The translations under genes and the position numbers were made by a program. From the IMG/VR virus record IMGVR_UViG_3300009537_000002, positions 39,636 through 103,635 of that record: 64,000 bases of DNA; one strand, given 5' to 3'. The DNA comes from a virus. Under the pieces are notes generated by a model, which was not told the origin of the DNA, made no database searches, and saw nothing but the letters and a program-made list of their open reading frames with translations. Positions 35,626 to 43,771 of the stretch are shown here, one piece after another (the stretch's first letter is position 1; each line of letters begins with the position of its first letter).

Positions 35626-37467
35626 TTAGCTCACATACACCGCGTCGAGGGTATCGCTCGTCTTCATGTTGACCGCGGTCCCGCTAGACGCGAGCCACGT
35701 GATCGTAATCCCGCTGATTGTGTAATCGGCACCCGCACCCTGACGCTGAAGTACCCCGTTGAGAAAGAGTCTCACCCAGGCATTGTTTTTCGGGGTAGCG
35801 TTCAGCGTGTCCGTTAGCGCCGTGTCGGTGTTGGTAATATTCTCGGTCGTGACCGACTCTTGCTGCGCGGTCTCTGCTGTAGCTGCAGTTTCGATGTTGT
35901 CGAGTTTAGTCTTGTCGGCACCAGTCATGAAACCATCAGCGCCGCCGGCAACAACATCAGCGTGAAGATCACCACCTCCACGGTTACTATGCATTGTATC
36001 GTTCTGAAGAGCAACAAACGTAATTGTGTCGGCTTGCACTGTAATTGCAGCATTAGCAGAAGCAACGTCAATGTCATTTCCGTTGAGAACAAGACCAGCA
36101 CCAGCTCCACGTGGTGAACCCGAGCCAATCTGTGCAAATGTCAGCCCATCTGTACCGACAACATCAGAACCAGCATTGTTAGTACACTGGAACAACTTGT
36201 CACCATCAGAGGTACCTTCTTCAATGTGAACAATCCAGCCCCGAGCTTCGGCACCTGTAGGAGCATCACCTGTACGTGTCCATGCACCAGCAGCTGTAGT
36301 GTAGATGCCATCTTCGGTAGCTGTAGTTTGTTGATCAACTAAGATGCGATCTGTAGATGTAAGTACACCATCAATTGTCTGTTCACCGCTTAATGTCAAG
36401 TCACCTTGGGCCCGAACACGTACCGACTCTTTTGCGTCGATGCCGGCCGCGTCTTGAAGGGTATCGAGTTTGGTTTTATCTGCGGGAGACATAAAACCTG
36501 CCACACCAGTAGTAGCAGCAGAGTGAAGTGACCCACCACCACGGTTGCCGTGCAGTGTGTCGTCGATTTCAGTGATACCAACAAGAGCGGTGCCAGATCG
36601 CTGAACGAGTTGACCATCTGCAATGGAGCCGACTGTCAAATCAGCAGGACCACTGGTCGTTCGAATTGTATGATCATGGTCTGATCGAGCAAAACTTGTT
36701 GCTGAACCTTCAGCATTGCTACCACCAATACCTTGACCAGGAGCCGCAGCTACAATTGAGTGACTGTGATCGGATCTGGCTAGACTAGAGGCAACACCTT
36801 CGGCTGCAGCATCATCGGGTTCAATAGCACCTGGAGTGCCAGTAGATACTGCGTGTTGGTGATCCCTTCGAGAAAATCCTGTACCCGAGCCCTCAACAGC
36901 AGCATCACCAGCATTGACTGTAGAGATAGCACCATCCGTTGTGTCAAACGAGTGACTATGGTCAGACCTAGCGAGTGATGTTGCTGTTCCTTCGGCGGCG
37001 GATGAGTCTGCATTCTGTGCAGAAGCAGCAGCTGTAGTTATGGCATCAGCTCCACCTGGATCGTGTCGCGTCCCGTGAGCTGCTGGATCAATGTTTGCTC
37101 TACTGGCAATCTGGAAGACCAGGGCTGTTGTGTCGAGTGTGATCGGGGCGTTTGTGGTGAGTTGCCAAGTAGTATCGGCACCTGCTGTACCTTCAGAAAC
37201 TGACACCAATACACCAGAGATCACATCGGCAGTTTCATCAAAGTCGGTTGATCGGCTCCATGCGCCCGCAGCGGCAACATAGATACCATTTTGAGAGCCG
37301 GTGGATTGAGCCTTAACCAGGACACGGTCACCAGCTACCGGAGTAATACCATCACGGGCAGCGAGACCACTCAACGTGTCATTGACCGTGGTAGACAAAC
37401 GACACGGATCTCTAGTGGCATCCGTAGAGACGTCTGCATCAAGTTGTTTTCTGCGAATCAAAGGCAT
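35626..37467 (-). CDS. Tail fibre with HxH repeats and chimeric ends, 613 aa
   Basis: Fibre protein built from repeats. Residues ~130-275 hold HGTRHDPGGADAI and four ARSDHSH/RRDHQH/ARSDHDH motifs, which in fibres such as T4 gp12 bind metal in a trimer. Two NRGGGSLH..GFM..DKTKLD units follow. Two copies of a GDRVLVKAQST..NGIYVAAAGAW type domain occur (~44-110 and ~370-440). The C-terminus (DYTISGITITWL) is shared with the 281-residue neighbour. The last ~85 codons are GC-rich like the downstream spike, while the rest is not, which indicates a recombinant gene. Confidence 0.8.
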   Translation of the reverse strand: MPLIRRKQLDADVSTDATRDPCRLSTTVNDTLSGLAARDGITPVAGDRVLVKAQSTGSQNGIYVAAAGAWSRSTDFDETADVISGVLVSVSEGTAGADTTWQLTTNAPITLDTTALVFQIASRANIDPAAHGTRHDPGGADAITTAAASAQNADSSAAEGTATSLARSDHSHSFDTTDGAISTVNAGDAAVEGSGTGFSRRDHQHAVSTGTPGAIEPDDAAAEGVASSLARSDHSHSIVAAAPGQGIGGSNAEGSATSFARSDHDHTIRTTSGPADLTVGSIADGQLVQRSGTALVGITEIDDTLHGNRGGGSLHSAATTGVAGFMSPADKTKLDTLQDAAGIDAKESVRVRAQGDLTLSGEQTIDGVLTSTDRILVDQQTTATEDGIYTTAAGAWTRTGDAPTGAEARGWIVHIEEGTSDGDKLFQCTNNAGSDVVGTDGLTFAQIGSGSPRGAGAGLVLNGNDIDVASANAAITVQADTITFVALQNDTMHSNRGGGDLHADVVAGGADGFMTGADKTKLDNIETAATAETAQQESVTTENITNTDTALTDTLNATPKNNAWVRLFLNGVLQRQGAGADYTISGITITWLASSGTAVNMKTSDTLDAVYVS

Positions 37468-37482
37468 CGCAATGCCCTCCCG

Positions 37483-38328
37483 TTATTTGTATTTTGCCAA
37501 CAGTTTATCACCAGAATCAAGGACGAACAAGTTGTTCAGCCATGTCAAAGTGGTACCAGATATAGTGTAATCTGTTGTATCGTCTGCTGTTACTCCATTG
37601 ATTTTAACCGACAACGAGTTTATGTCTAGTGGAGCCTGACTCAGGAAAAAGGTTACCTGAGCGGGTGTTGGAGTAAACTCGTCTTCTATCCACAAGGGAC
37701 CCAGCTGGTCATCAATACCAGCTAGATGAGCAGTCAAGTGATCCACATCTGTCACTTCAGCAGGCGCTGTACTAGGTGTGTAGAAATTAGGACTAAAATC
37801 AACTCCCAGTTGGTCTCCATCAATTTCATCTGATCCATTCAAGATATGTGAAGGCGCGTGAGTATCAGGAGCACCAGCGCTTCCGGGCACCCATTCAGTT
37901 CCATCAAACTCGAGATGTTCCCCAGAAACAGGAGGTGTGGTAGTTAGGTCTACATCGGTAAGATCATCAAGAGAGACGACCCCTCCAGCGGTGGTTAGGT
38001 TCCACCCACCCCCACCGTCTGTCTCTAGTCTAAGACCTGAGGCCGTTGGCCCCGAACCAAGATCTTGTGCAAGTAGTTCGTCAACTCCACCTTGTTCGTG
38101 AGTAAATGCGTGAGGATCAGCAAGACCACTTGCTGTTGTTACTTGTCCCCATAAAACAGGGGAATTATCCAGTAAAATCCAAAAAGTGCTGTTGTCTAAC
38201 TGCAAAGCACCCTTACCAATGTCGCTGGGCTCAAGACCACTTGCGGTAGTTCTGGCCGTTATATCAGGATATTCAAAGTTGTGAATCGGATGCTGTTCAC
38301 CTAAAGGTGAATTCTTGTGAAACCCCAC
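37483..38328 (-). CDS. Tail appendage protein, 281 aa
   Basis: Contains the fibre motif DPHAFTHEQGGVDELL near residue 72, several TASGL tripeptide repeats, and a C-terminal ~65-residue beta domain (VTFFLSQAPLDINSLSVKIN, then DYTISGTTLTWL) homologous to the C-terminus of the adjacent 613-residue fibre. Probably a fibre subunit or adaptor. Base composition is average for the window. It starts at the base next to the preceding stop. Confidence 0.7.
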   Translation of the reverse strand: MGFHKNSPLGEQHPIHNFEYPDITARTTASGLEPSDIGKGALQLDNSTFWILLDNSPVLWGQVTTASGLADPHAFTHEQGGVDELLAQDLGSGPTASGLRLETDGGGGWNLTTAGGVVSLDDLTDVDLTTTPPVSGEHLEFDGTEWVPGSAGAPDTHAPSHILNGSDEIDGDQLGVDFSPNFYTPSTAPAEVTDVDHLTAHLAGIDDQLGPLWIEDEFTPTPAQVTFFLSQAPLDINSLSVKINGVTADDTTDYTISGTTLTWLNNLFVLDSGDKLLAKYK

Positions 38329-38739
38329 TTAGAAGTCCTCCTTAACTGACTTTGGTAACGGCGTCATAAATAAGTGTACACTACCTGAACAACTTGTATA
38401 GATTCTCCCTTCCGTGTCGAGCACCAACTGATTCAGATCCACAATGTCGTCTGTTAGATCTTGTTCGAGTTGGTAATCAGCTGCGTAGTCTGTTGGAGCA
38501 GCAACACCAACACCGTCTTTGGACCATTCTAACACAGCATTACGGATTAGGGTCAGCAAGTCGATAGAGTCTCTGAGGTCACGTGCTGTGAACTGACCGA
38601 AGTTGCTGTTACCTCCTGGACTGGACTCAGATAACAGGGTCCAACTTGCATCGGTAGCAATCGTGATGCCCAAGTCTGGGACAAGAACATCTATGTTCGC
38701 ACCACCATTGCCAGTACGAACATACAGTAGTCCAGCCAT
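38329..38739 (-). CDS. Hypothetical appendage protein, 136 aa
   Basis: The N-terminal strands GLLYVRTGNGGANIDVLVPD and a GITIATDASWTLL segment recall phage proteins with an N-terminal fibre-attachment beta domain. The C-terminal half is helical with an FTARDLRDSIDLLTLIRNAV stretch. Good GGAGGAGCAC site upstream of the ATG. Function unknown. Confidence 0.6.
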   Translation of the reverse strand: MAGLLYVRTGNGGANIDVLVPDLGITIATDASWTLLSESSPGGNSNFGQFTARDLRDSIDLLTLIRNAVLEWSKDGVGVAAPTDYAADYQLEQDLTDDIVDLNQLVLDTEGRIYTSCSGSVHLFMTPLPKSVKEDF

Positions 38740-38750
38740 TGTGCTCCTCC

Positions 38751-39260
38751 TTACGGTATAGTTAGAGAGTCATTCCTCCATGCAATTTCTATCCATACCA
38801 GTGGATCTCTAACATCGCCATTTGCATATAACTGAATTCTATCTCCTTCATCTACGTCCACGTCAGTAGTTCTAACGTGATCTCCCGTTGTGCCTGCAAT
38901 GGCCAAAGAAGCAATAGCAGACAATGCTCCGTTCTTTCGAACTTCTAGCGTCCAAGTGGCAGCCAAACGCGTTTGCGCAACGATACCCACTATAGTTCCA
39001 TCTCGAGGAAGTCTCCAACCAGTCAGATTCAATGTTTGACCATCAAAGACGGGAAGATATTTATCTTTACTTTTACCAGACTCCCCACCACCAGGCTTGA
39101 ACCTGTCGATGGACAACCACTTGCTACGAGAAGTATCGTATAGCCACAATATATTATCATCAACGAGAATATCGCCACCAATAGTAATATTATGCGACTC
39201 TAAGACAATCTCATGTTCAATGATATGCTGCTTGAGACTTTCAGAAGTAACTGCGCTCAT
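38751..39260 (-). CDS. Hypothetical appendage protein, 169 aa
   Basis: N-terminal helix with a histidine-containing IIEHEIVLESHNI segment, then a fibre-like strand region (LWLYDTSRSKWLSIDRF) and a jelly-roll-like C-terminus (WRLPRDGTIVGIVAQTR, WTLEVRKNGALSAIASLAI, then GDRIQLYANGDVRDPLVWIE). This C-terminal pattern is common in phage head or tail fibres. It starts on the last base of the preceding stop. Confidence 0.65.
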   Translation of the reverse strand: MSAVTSESLKQHIIEHEIVLESHNITIGGDILVDDNILWLYDTSRSKWLSIDRFKPGGGESGKSKDKYLPVFDGQTLNLTGWRLPRDGTIVGIVAQTRLAATWTLEVRKNGALSAIASLAIAGTTGDHVRTTDVDVDEGDRIQLYANGDVRDPLVWIEIAWRNDSLTIP

Positions 39261-39664
39261 TAGATTGTGTCTCCCACCTTGGCAACTTTATCTTCAAAGC
39301 TGATTACTACATCGTTTTCATCTGGCCCGGCGGCAGCCCACGTGGCAACAAAAAAGTCTCCACTGTCAATAGTGATCGAATCATAGTCACCAACCATCTG
39401 AATATCAGCAACAGTTCTGCTACCGGTATCAAGATGCAACAATGTGCGAGAAATATTAATGTTATCAACAGAACGATGAAACCCTACTGGACCGGTGGTT
39501 AGTTGTTGTACATTAACGGTAACTTCGAAAGAGTCCAGACCCAACACCTTCTTCTGTTGATTCTTATAAATGCGCACTCCAGACCCTAATCTCCTGGTAG
39601 CCTGATGTGTACCACCAAGCAAATTGCGTTGGCCCGGGCCGCCCGGAAGAACCTTTTGCGCCAT
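39260..39664 (-). CDS. Hypothetical structural protein, 134 aa
   Basis: A basic Gly-rich N-terminus (LPGGPGQRNLLGGTHQATRR) is followed by a beta-sandwich-like core (FEVTVNVQQLTTGPVGFHR, ISRTLLHLDTGSRTVADI). A GGAGGCAG site precedes the ATG. It lies in the run between capsid and fibre genes. No family recognised. Confidence 0.6.
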   Translation of the reverse strand: MAQKVLPGGPGQRNLLGGTHQATRRLGSGVRIYKNQQKKVLGLDSFEVTVNVQQLTTGPVGFHRSVDNINISRTLLHLDTGSRTVADIQMVGDYDSITIDSGDFFVATWAAAGPDENDVVISFEDKVAKVGDTI

Positions 39665-39674
39665 GACTGCCTCC

Positions 39675-40427
39675 TTAGATTTTGATCTTCAGCCTGTTTC
39701 CCTCTACCTCCGTCGAAATGGCTATGTCACCCAAGGATCTAGTCTGAGCATTAGGATGGTCAGTTGCAGGGACAGTTTTCACCTGAACATTTGCGGCCAC
39801 TGATGTCGCATCAATTGGCTTGTTGAAGTCTAGCGTAATTTCACGTAGGTCAACAGGGTTTTGTACAGAATGATCACCAGGAGTAGCAGTTGTTACCACA
39901 AATGGCGTGGCTGCGGCGCTGACTCCTACTGAGGCAGCTTCGGTAACCGCGGCACTCAACACGGAAGTAGAAACGTCAGATGGCAGCTCTTCGATGGAGC
40001 CTGTGCCTGTGGTAAAGCCGAAGGTTACAAAGCCATCGATATCATCGCCACCTGCATCAAGAATACTAGTGAGGTTGACTTTGTACTCCGTTAGAGGAGT
40101 CATTGGTAGGTCAGGGTCAAAGGTGACTACTGTGTCACCCATGATCCCCGACACGGTAACGCTACCCTTTACGATACCAGCATAGCCAGCAGACTGGAGA
40201 AAGTCGTCAAAATCTCCCTGAGAGATGTTCTGGGGAGATGTGAGGCCAAGCTGGCCCGGGCCAACAAACTGATCTGTATCAGGTCCTTCAAGGAACATGC
40301 CTTCCGTAAGACTGTCGCTATCATAGTCTAGACCTGAGAGTGTGATCGTCAGGTTAGATTGGAGAGGGACGCCTACGTTGCCGTTCGCAGGAAAGGTATC
40401 TTTGATGAGATCAGATAGTGCTGACAT
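39675..40427 (-). CDS. Virion protein with two SbsA-type Ig-like domains, 250 aa
   Basis: Residues ~10-135 and ~175-250 each follow the Big_5 (SbsA Ig-like) pattern: DTFPANGNVGVPLQSNLTIT with later TVVTFDPDLPMTPLTEYKV and VTFGFTT, then a second HSVQNPVDLREITLDFNKPI with NVQVK. Such domains decorate capsids or appendages and may bind host surface glycans weakly (family knowledge). An Ala/Thr/Val linker joins the two domains. Confidence 0.75.
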   Translation of the reverse strand: MSALSDLIKDTFPANGNVGVPLQSNLTITLSGLDYDSDSLTEGMFLEGPDTDQFVGPGQLGLTSPQNISQGDFDDFLQSAGYAGIVKGSVTVSGIMGDTVVTFDPDLPMTPLTEYKVNLTSILDAGGDDIDGFVTFGFTTGTGSIEELPSDVSTSVLSAAVTEAASVGVSAAATPFVVTTATPGDHSVQNPVDLREITLDFNKPIDATSVAANVQVKTVPATDHPNAQTRSLGDIAISTEVEGNRLKIKI

Positions 40428-40431
40428 TCAA

Positions 40432-41040
40432 CTATGCTCCAGTTTTGAGTTCGTTGAGCACTTCCATTGGAACCAGGACTTGCTCTTCCTCCGATTCTAC
40501 TATATCTGAGAGCTGTGTCGATAGTGTGTCCACTTGTACAGCATCAACAGGCTGCATGTCCTCTGTGCCTTTAGCCTGGACAACCTCGGCCCTGTGGGCA
40601 CTGAGGCGCTTTTGGAAGAATTCAATAAGTTTCTTCCTGTTCTTCCCTTCTTGCTCGAGCTCCAAAAGACGTCGTAGACTTCCCAGTCGCAACGTGGCCG
40701 CTTCCTTCTTCACGGATGGAATTGTACCCTTCAATATTCCTCTGAGAATCTTGACTGTCTTGTCAATGGTATCTTCCATGTTCTGAGCAACATCAGTTGG
40801 CCTGATAGGAATGACATTTGCAGGCATGGGTGTATCTGGAGTCTCCACATCCAAAAGTTTCTGGATGTCTTCTTTGTTCTCCAGCTTCAACACACTTCGA
40901 CGGATGTTGTAGACAAACTGCTTCTTGAGCTCATCATTGAGTTCTTCTACTGCTACGTTGTGTTCCGGGGTCCCAAACGTGAAACTGTAGGGACCAATAG
41001 TTAAAAATGGGGACTTGTCGGTATTGAGTTCAACTTTCAT
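40432..41040 (-). CDS. Hypothetical helical protein after the capsid gene, 202 aa
   Basis: The ATG at 41040 (MKVELNTDKS) is chosen because AGGAGAT lies directly upstream. The frame is also open upstream to 41205, but that part encodes an HNH remnant. The protein is mostly charged helix, with VKILRGILKGTIPSVKKEAA and LRRLLELEQEGKNRKKLIEF in the centre. It may be a head-completion or assembly protein from position. It ends four bases before the next start. Confidence 0.65.
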   Translation of the reverse strand: MKVELNTDKSPFLTIGPYSFTFGTPEHNVAVEELNDELKKQFVYNIRRSVLKLENKEDIQKLLDVETPDTPMPANVIPIRPTDVAQNMEDTIDKTVKILRGILKGTIPSVKKEAATLRLGSLRRLLELEQEGKNRKKLIEFFQKRLSAHRAEVVQAKGTEDMQPVDAVQVDTLSTQLSDIVESEEEQVLVPMEVLNELKTGA

Positions 41041-41225
41041 AACATCTCCTAGTATACATTTGTTGGTGGACAAAAAGAAGGGCTGACCCTCCCAGTCCTT
41101 GTTGATCTGAGTCTTCAGTCTGTGGCAGTTTGCACATAGAACCTGGAGGTTCTCAGGCCGATTGTTCTTATGATTCCCGTCAATGTCCCGGGATTGACGT
41201 GACAATATTTACATACGGGTCTCAT
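41041..41225 (-). pseudogene. Frameshifted HNH endonuclease remnant
   Basis: From the ATG at 41225 the frame reads MRPVCKYCHVNPG. A one-base shift near 41193 then gives DIDGNHKNNRPENLQVLCAN followed by CHRLKT, the DHxxG...N...CxxC core of small phage HNH nucleases. Neither frame alone covers the domain, so the gene is broken unless there is frameshifting or a sequencing error. The second frame runs without a stop into the 202-residue gene. Confidence 0.65.
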
Positions 41226-41235
41226 CTCTTTGTGG

Positions 41236-41263
41236 ACAAAAGAAAGGGGAGCTACGCTCCCCC
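41236..41263 (-). terminator. Rho-independent terminator after the major capsid gene
   Basis: Minus strand: GGGGAGC and GCTCCCC arms (41262-41256 and 41252-41246) around a GTA loop, followed by TTTCTTTT. It begins 29 bases past the capsid stop. Probably limits transcription beyond the most abundant head protein. Confidence 0.9.
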
Positions 41264-41291
41264 TTCGGTTATCCTATTACAGTGGTACTCC

Positions 41292-42539
41292 TTAGAGTAC
41301 GGTGTCAGTTGGACCAATGGAAGCAATGCCACCAGAGACATCAATGCGAGCCTGAGCTGGCAGAGTGATCTCATTTGGTACAACGTGTACGTTCTTCAGG
41401 GTTGCGATAGCCTTACCTTCGTTAAGGATACCAAGACCATACCTCTCGCGAAGCTTGATCTTCCTGATGTCTACACGTGGGTCGTCAAACTCTTCAGTTG
41501 TCACTTCCTCATCAACGATGAGAACGCCCAACTCGGAGCTATCAAACATGTAGATGTCAGTCAGCTTACGACGTGGATCGTAAGGAACGAACGGACTGAC
41601 AATGATCCTGAACGGAACGTTCAGGTAATTCGGCAGCACTGGTGCGGAATTGATTGTCTGTGGGAAGCCCAGGAGCGGCGTCGGATCGAGGCCATGCGGG
41701 GATGTTGCTCCCGTGCTGGTCTCGCCCGGCGTAATATCCTGGCCACTAGACACGCCCATGCCACCCTGAGAGCTGTTATCCCACGGAGCACGCCCCGCTG
41801 GATTTCCAGTCCAGGTAGCGAAGAACGTTCCACCACCATTCTGCAGAACAAAGGAACGCAGAGTTGCGTCCTTAACAAACATGACCCACGTTAGTGGATG
41901 CATGAGTAGAGTGTTAGGGAAGAAACCCTGGGTGATGATCTGCGCATATGCGTCGAAGATATCATCCATTGTCACGGAACCGTTACCGGCACCTGACAGG
42001 TCACGTCCTGTAGTAACACCCTTCAACGACGCGGTCGGTGTGACGTTGTCGAAGCAAGGAACACCCATTGCACGAATGAGGTTAAAGATCTTAACCTCCT
42101 TGTGTCGGGCCAATGCACGGCCAGCAGCACGTAGATGCATACCAATTACGTCAAACTGTGAGTAACGAATCATTTCATCCGTTACCTTCACAGCCACACC
42201 AGACTTTCCGATGTTAGCCGTAACGGTTGATCCACCCATCTGCAGGCTGCGCTCTGGGTATTCCTGACCTTCTGCAATGTCAGCAGCTACCAGAGCACCA
42301 ACAGCTGGGAAGGTGATCGTCTGACCGAAAGAGAAATTAATCCTTTGCAGTAGACTAGTACCAACGAGAAGGGGCTCTTGAGCTTCCTTCACGATGTTAC
42401 TGATCACCTTTGGCATCAGCATAGGCGCATTAGGCACCGAGAGGGCATCCTTTAGGCTGATCCTATTGCCATCAACGAACTTCCCGTTATTTCTCCAAAG
42501 AAATTCGAGTTGGTTGGCATCTTTGATCTCAAAATCCAT
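41292..42539 (-). CDS. Major capsid protein (HK97-like fold inferred)
   Basis: 415 residues, third gene after the protease-scaffold and followed by a strong terminator. The region AEGQEYPERSLQMGGSTVTA and GKSGVAVKVTDEMIRYSQFD matches the E-loop/P-domain pattern of HK97-type capsid proteins of large phages, and NTLLMHPLTWVMFVKDATLR fits the A-domain. A Gly-rich loop lies near 245-285. It assembles the icosahedral shell. No cleavable prodomain stands out at the N-terminus. Confidence 0.85.
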   Translation of the reverse strand: MDFEIKDANQLEFLWRNNGKFVDGNRISLKDALSVPNAPMLMPKVISNIVKEAQEPLLVGTSLLQRINFSFGQTITFPAVGALVAADIAEGQEYPERSLQMGGSTVTANIGKSGVAVKVTDEMIRYSQFDVIGMHLRAAGRALARHKEVKIFNLIRAMGVPCFDNVTPTASLKGVTTGRDLSGAGNGSVTMDDIFDAYAQIITQGFFPNTLLMHPLTWVMFVKDATLRSFVLQNGGGTFFATWTGNPAGRAPWDNSSQGGMGVSSGQDITPGETSTGATSPHGLDPTPLLGFPQTINSAPVLPNYLNVPFRIIVSPFVPYDPRRKLTDIYMFDSSELGVLIVDEEVTTEEFDDPRVDIRKIKLRERYGLGILNEGKAIATLKNVHVVPNEITLPAQARIDVSGGIASIGPTDTVL

Positions 42540-42559
42540 TACTGGAATACCTCCTCTGA

Positions 42560-43771
42560 TTACCTGCTCACCAGGTTGATTCTCACTACGAGATTTGCTG
42601 CACCAGCGTAGTGAACCTTATCGGTTGCACCACCACTTGCAGAACCAGGCATCTGATCGAGCTGTCCGGCATAGCCAGGCAGACCGCCAGCTGCGTCAGT
42701 CGCAATTGGAGGGTTATACGCGGTACGCACTCTAGCCAAGGCATCCTTGTCTAGAGTATCCTCTACCTCGAGTACCTGACCCATGATGTCCTTAAAGTCC
42801 TCAGTGGTCGCTACTGCGAAGTTAGAGTTTGCATCGCACAAGACGAAATCGCCACACTGCAGATTACCAACCGCCGAAGCGAACTTGGAAACTGAAGCTG
42901 GTGCGGATGCATAGTGGCTGTAGCTTACGGAGTAAGCTGTCGCGCCACCGCCTGGATCAGAAGCTGCCCAGGTAGAAACCAAACCTGTGTCTAGGTCAAC
43001 ATACCAGTCACCCAACTGCTTAACATCAGCTAGCGCATCTACTTCACGCACGAAGCGAGTAGCAGAATCAGTTAGCGTATTGTCAGCAAATGTCATTGGG
43101 GTCCTGACAGTATTCTTAGCTGCAGGTAGGTTGTCTAGTGGTCCAAAAACCGCGACGTTGCTAGCAAAGCTATCGTTCTCGAGGTCTTCGGATGCTGCCG
43201 AAGCAGGTACTAGAGGCAATTCCAGGACATAGTCACAGAGAATTGCGGTCTGGTGCTGTAGGTTGTGATTGTGCTGCCTGAATCCAGCCGGGTTAAACCC
43301 GTCATCAAATGCAGAGCTATCACCTGCCCACTGCCAGTAAGCGTATGGGGCTACGCCAATTGGATCGGATACTGCCATTGCAACACCTGCGCGGCCCAGG
43401 AATCCTGGAGTACCGTCAACGGTAGAAACAGCGAAAGTACCTTCATCTGCAGTGAGTAGTGGGGCACCAGTACGAACGTCGATGACGCCTGCTTCCGTAT
43501 CTTGGGACGTGTAGGTGATATCTGCACCTGCTAGTCCATACTGAGCCGGAACAATGCGTCCGTCGTTATCACAAGCCAAAATCTTTCCTGGCATAATGAC
43601 AAAGAACTCTTCATAGAACTTGTCAAAGAACTGAACGGGAAGCCACGCAGCCGGCTTGAACTCACCATGCGGACGAATACCCTCTGAGTGTTCGACCACA
43701 GGGATCATATTGCCTACGTGATCCCACGTCTTGTGGTTCGGTGTGTAACGACCAAGACTATCAAAAGCCAT
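42560..43771 (-). CDS. Putative capsid decoration or head protein, 403 aa
   Basis: Between protease-scaffold and major capsid protein, where head decoration proteins are often coded. Beta-rich and acidic: GKILACDNDGRIVPAQYGLA near 75 and a similar GDFVLCDANSNFAVATTEDF near 310, both resembling the small beta-tulip motif of decoration proteins. No fold is certain. It starts on the last base of the protease stop. Confidence 0.65.
   Translation of the reverse strand: MAFDSLGRYTPNHKTWDHVGNMIPVVEHSEGIRPHGEFKPAAWLPVQFFDKFYEEFFVIMPGKILACDNDGRIVPAQYGLAGADITYTSQDTEAGVIDVRTGAPLLTADEGTFAVSTVDGTPGFLGRAGVAMAVSDPIGVAPYAYWQWAGDSSAFDDGFNPAGFRQHNHNLQHQTAILCDYVLELPLVPASAASEDLENDSFASNVAVFGPLDNLPAAKNTVRTPMTFADNTLTDSATRFVREVDALADVKQLGDWYVDLDTGLVSTWAASDPGGGATAYSVSYSHYASAPASVSKFASAVGNLQCGDFVLCDANSNFAVATTEDFKDIMGQVLEVEDTLDKDALARVRTAYNPPIATDAAGGLPGYAGQLDQMPGSASGGATDKVHYAGAANLVVRINLVSR

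Noticed and set aside
41130-41894. 254-codon plus-strand open frame
   Set aside because: Antisense to the major capsid gene and its terminator; no ribosome site or domain.
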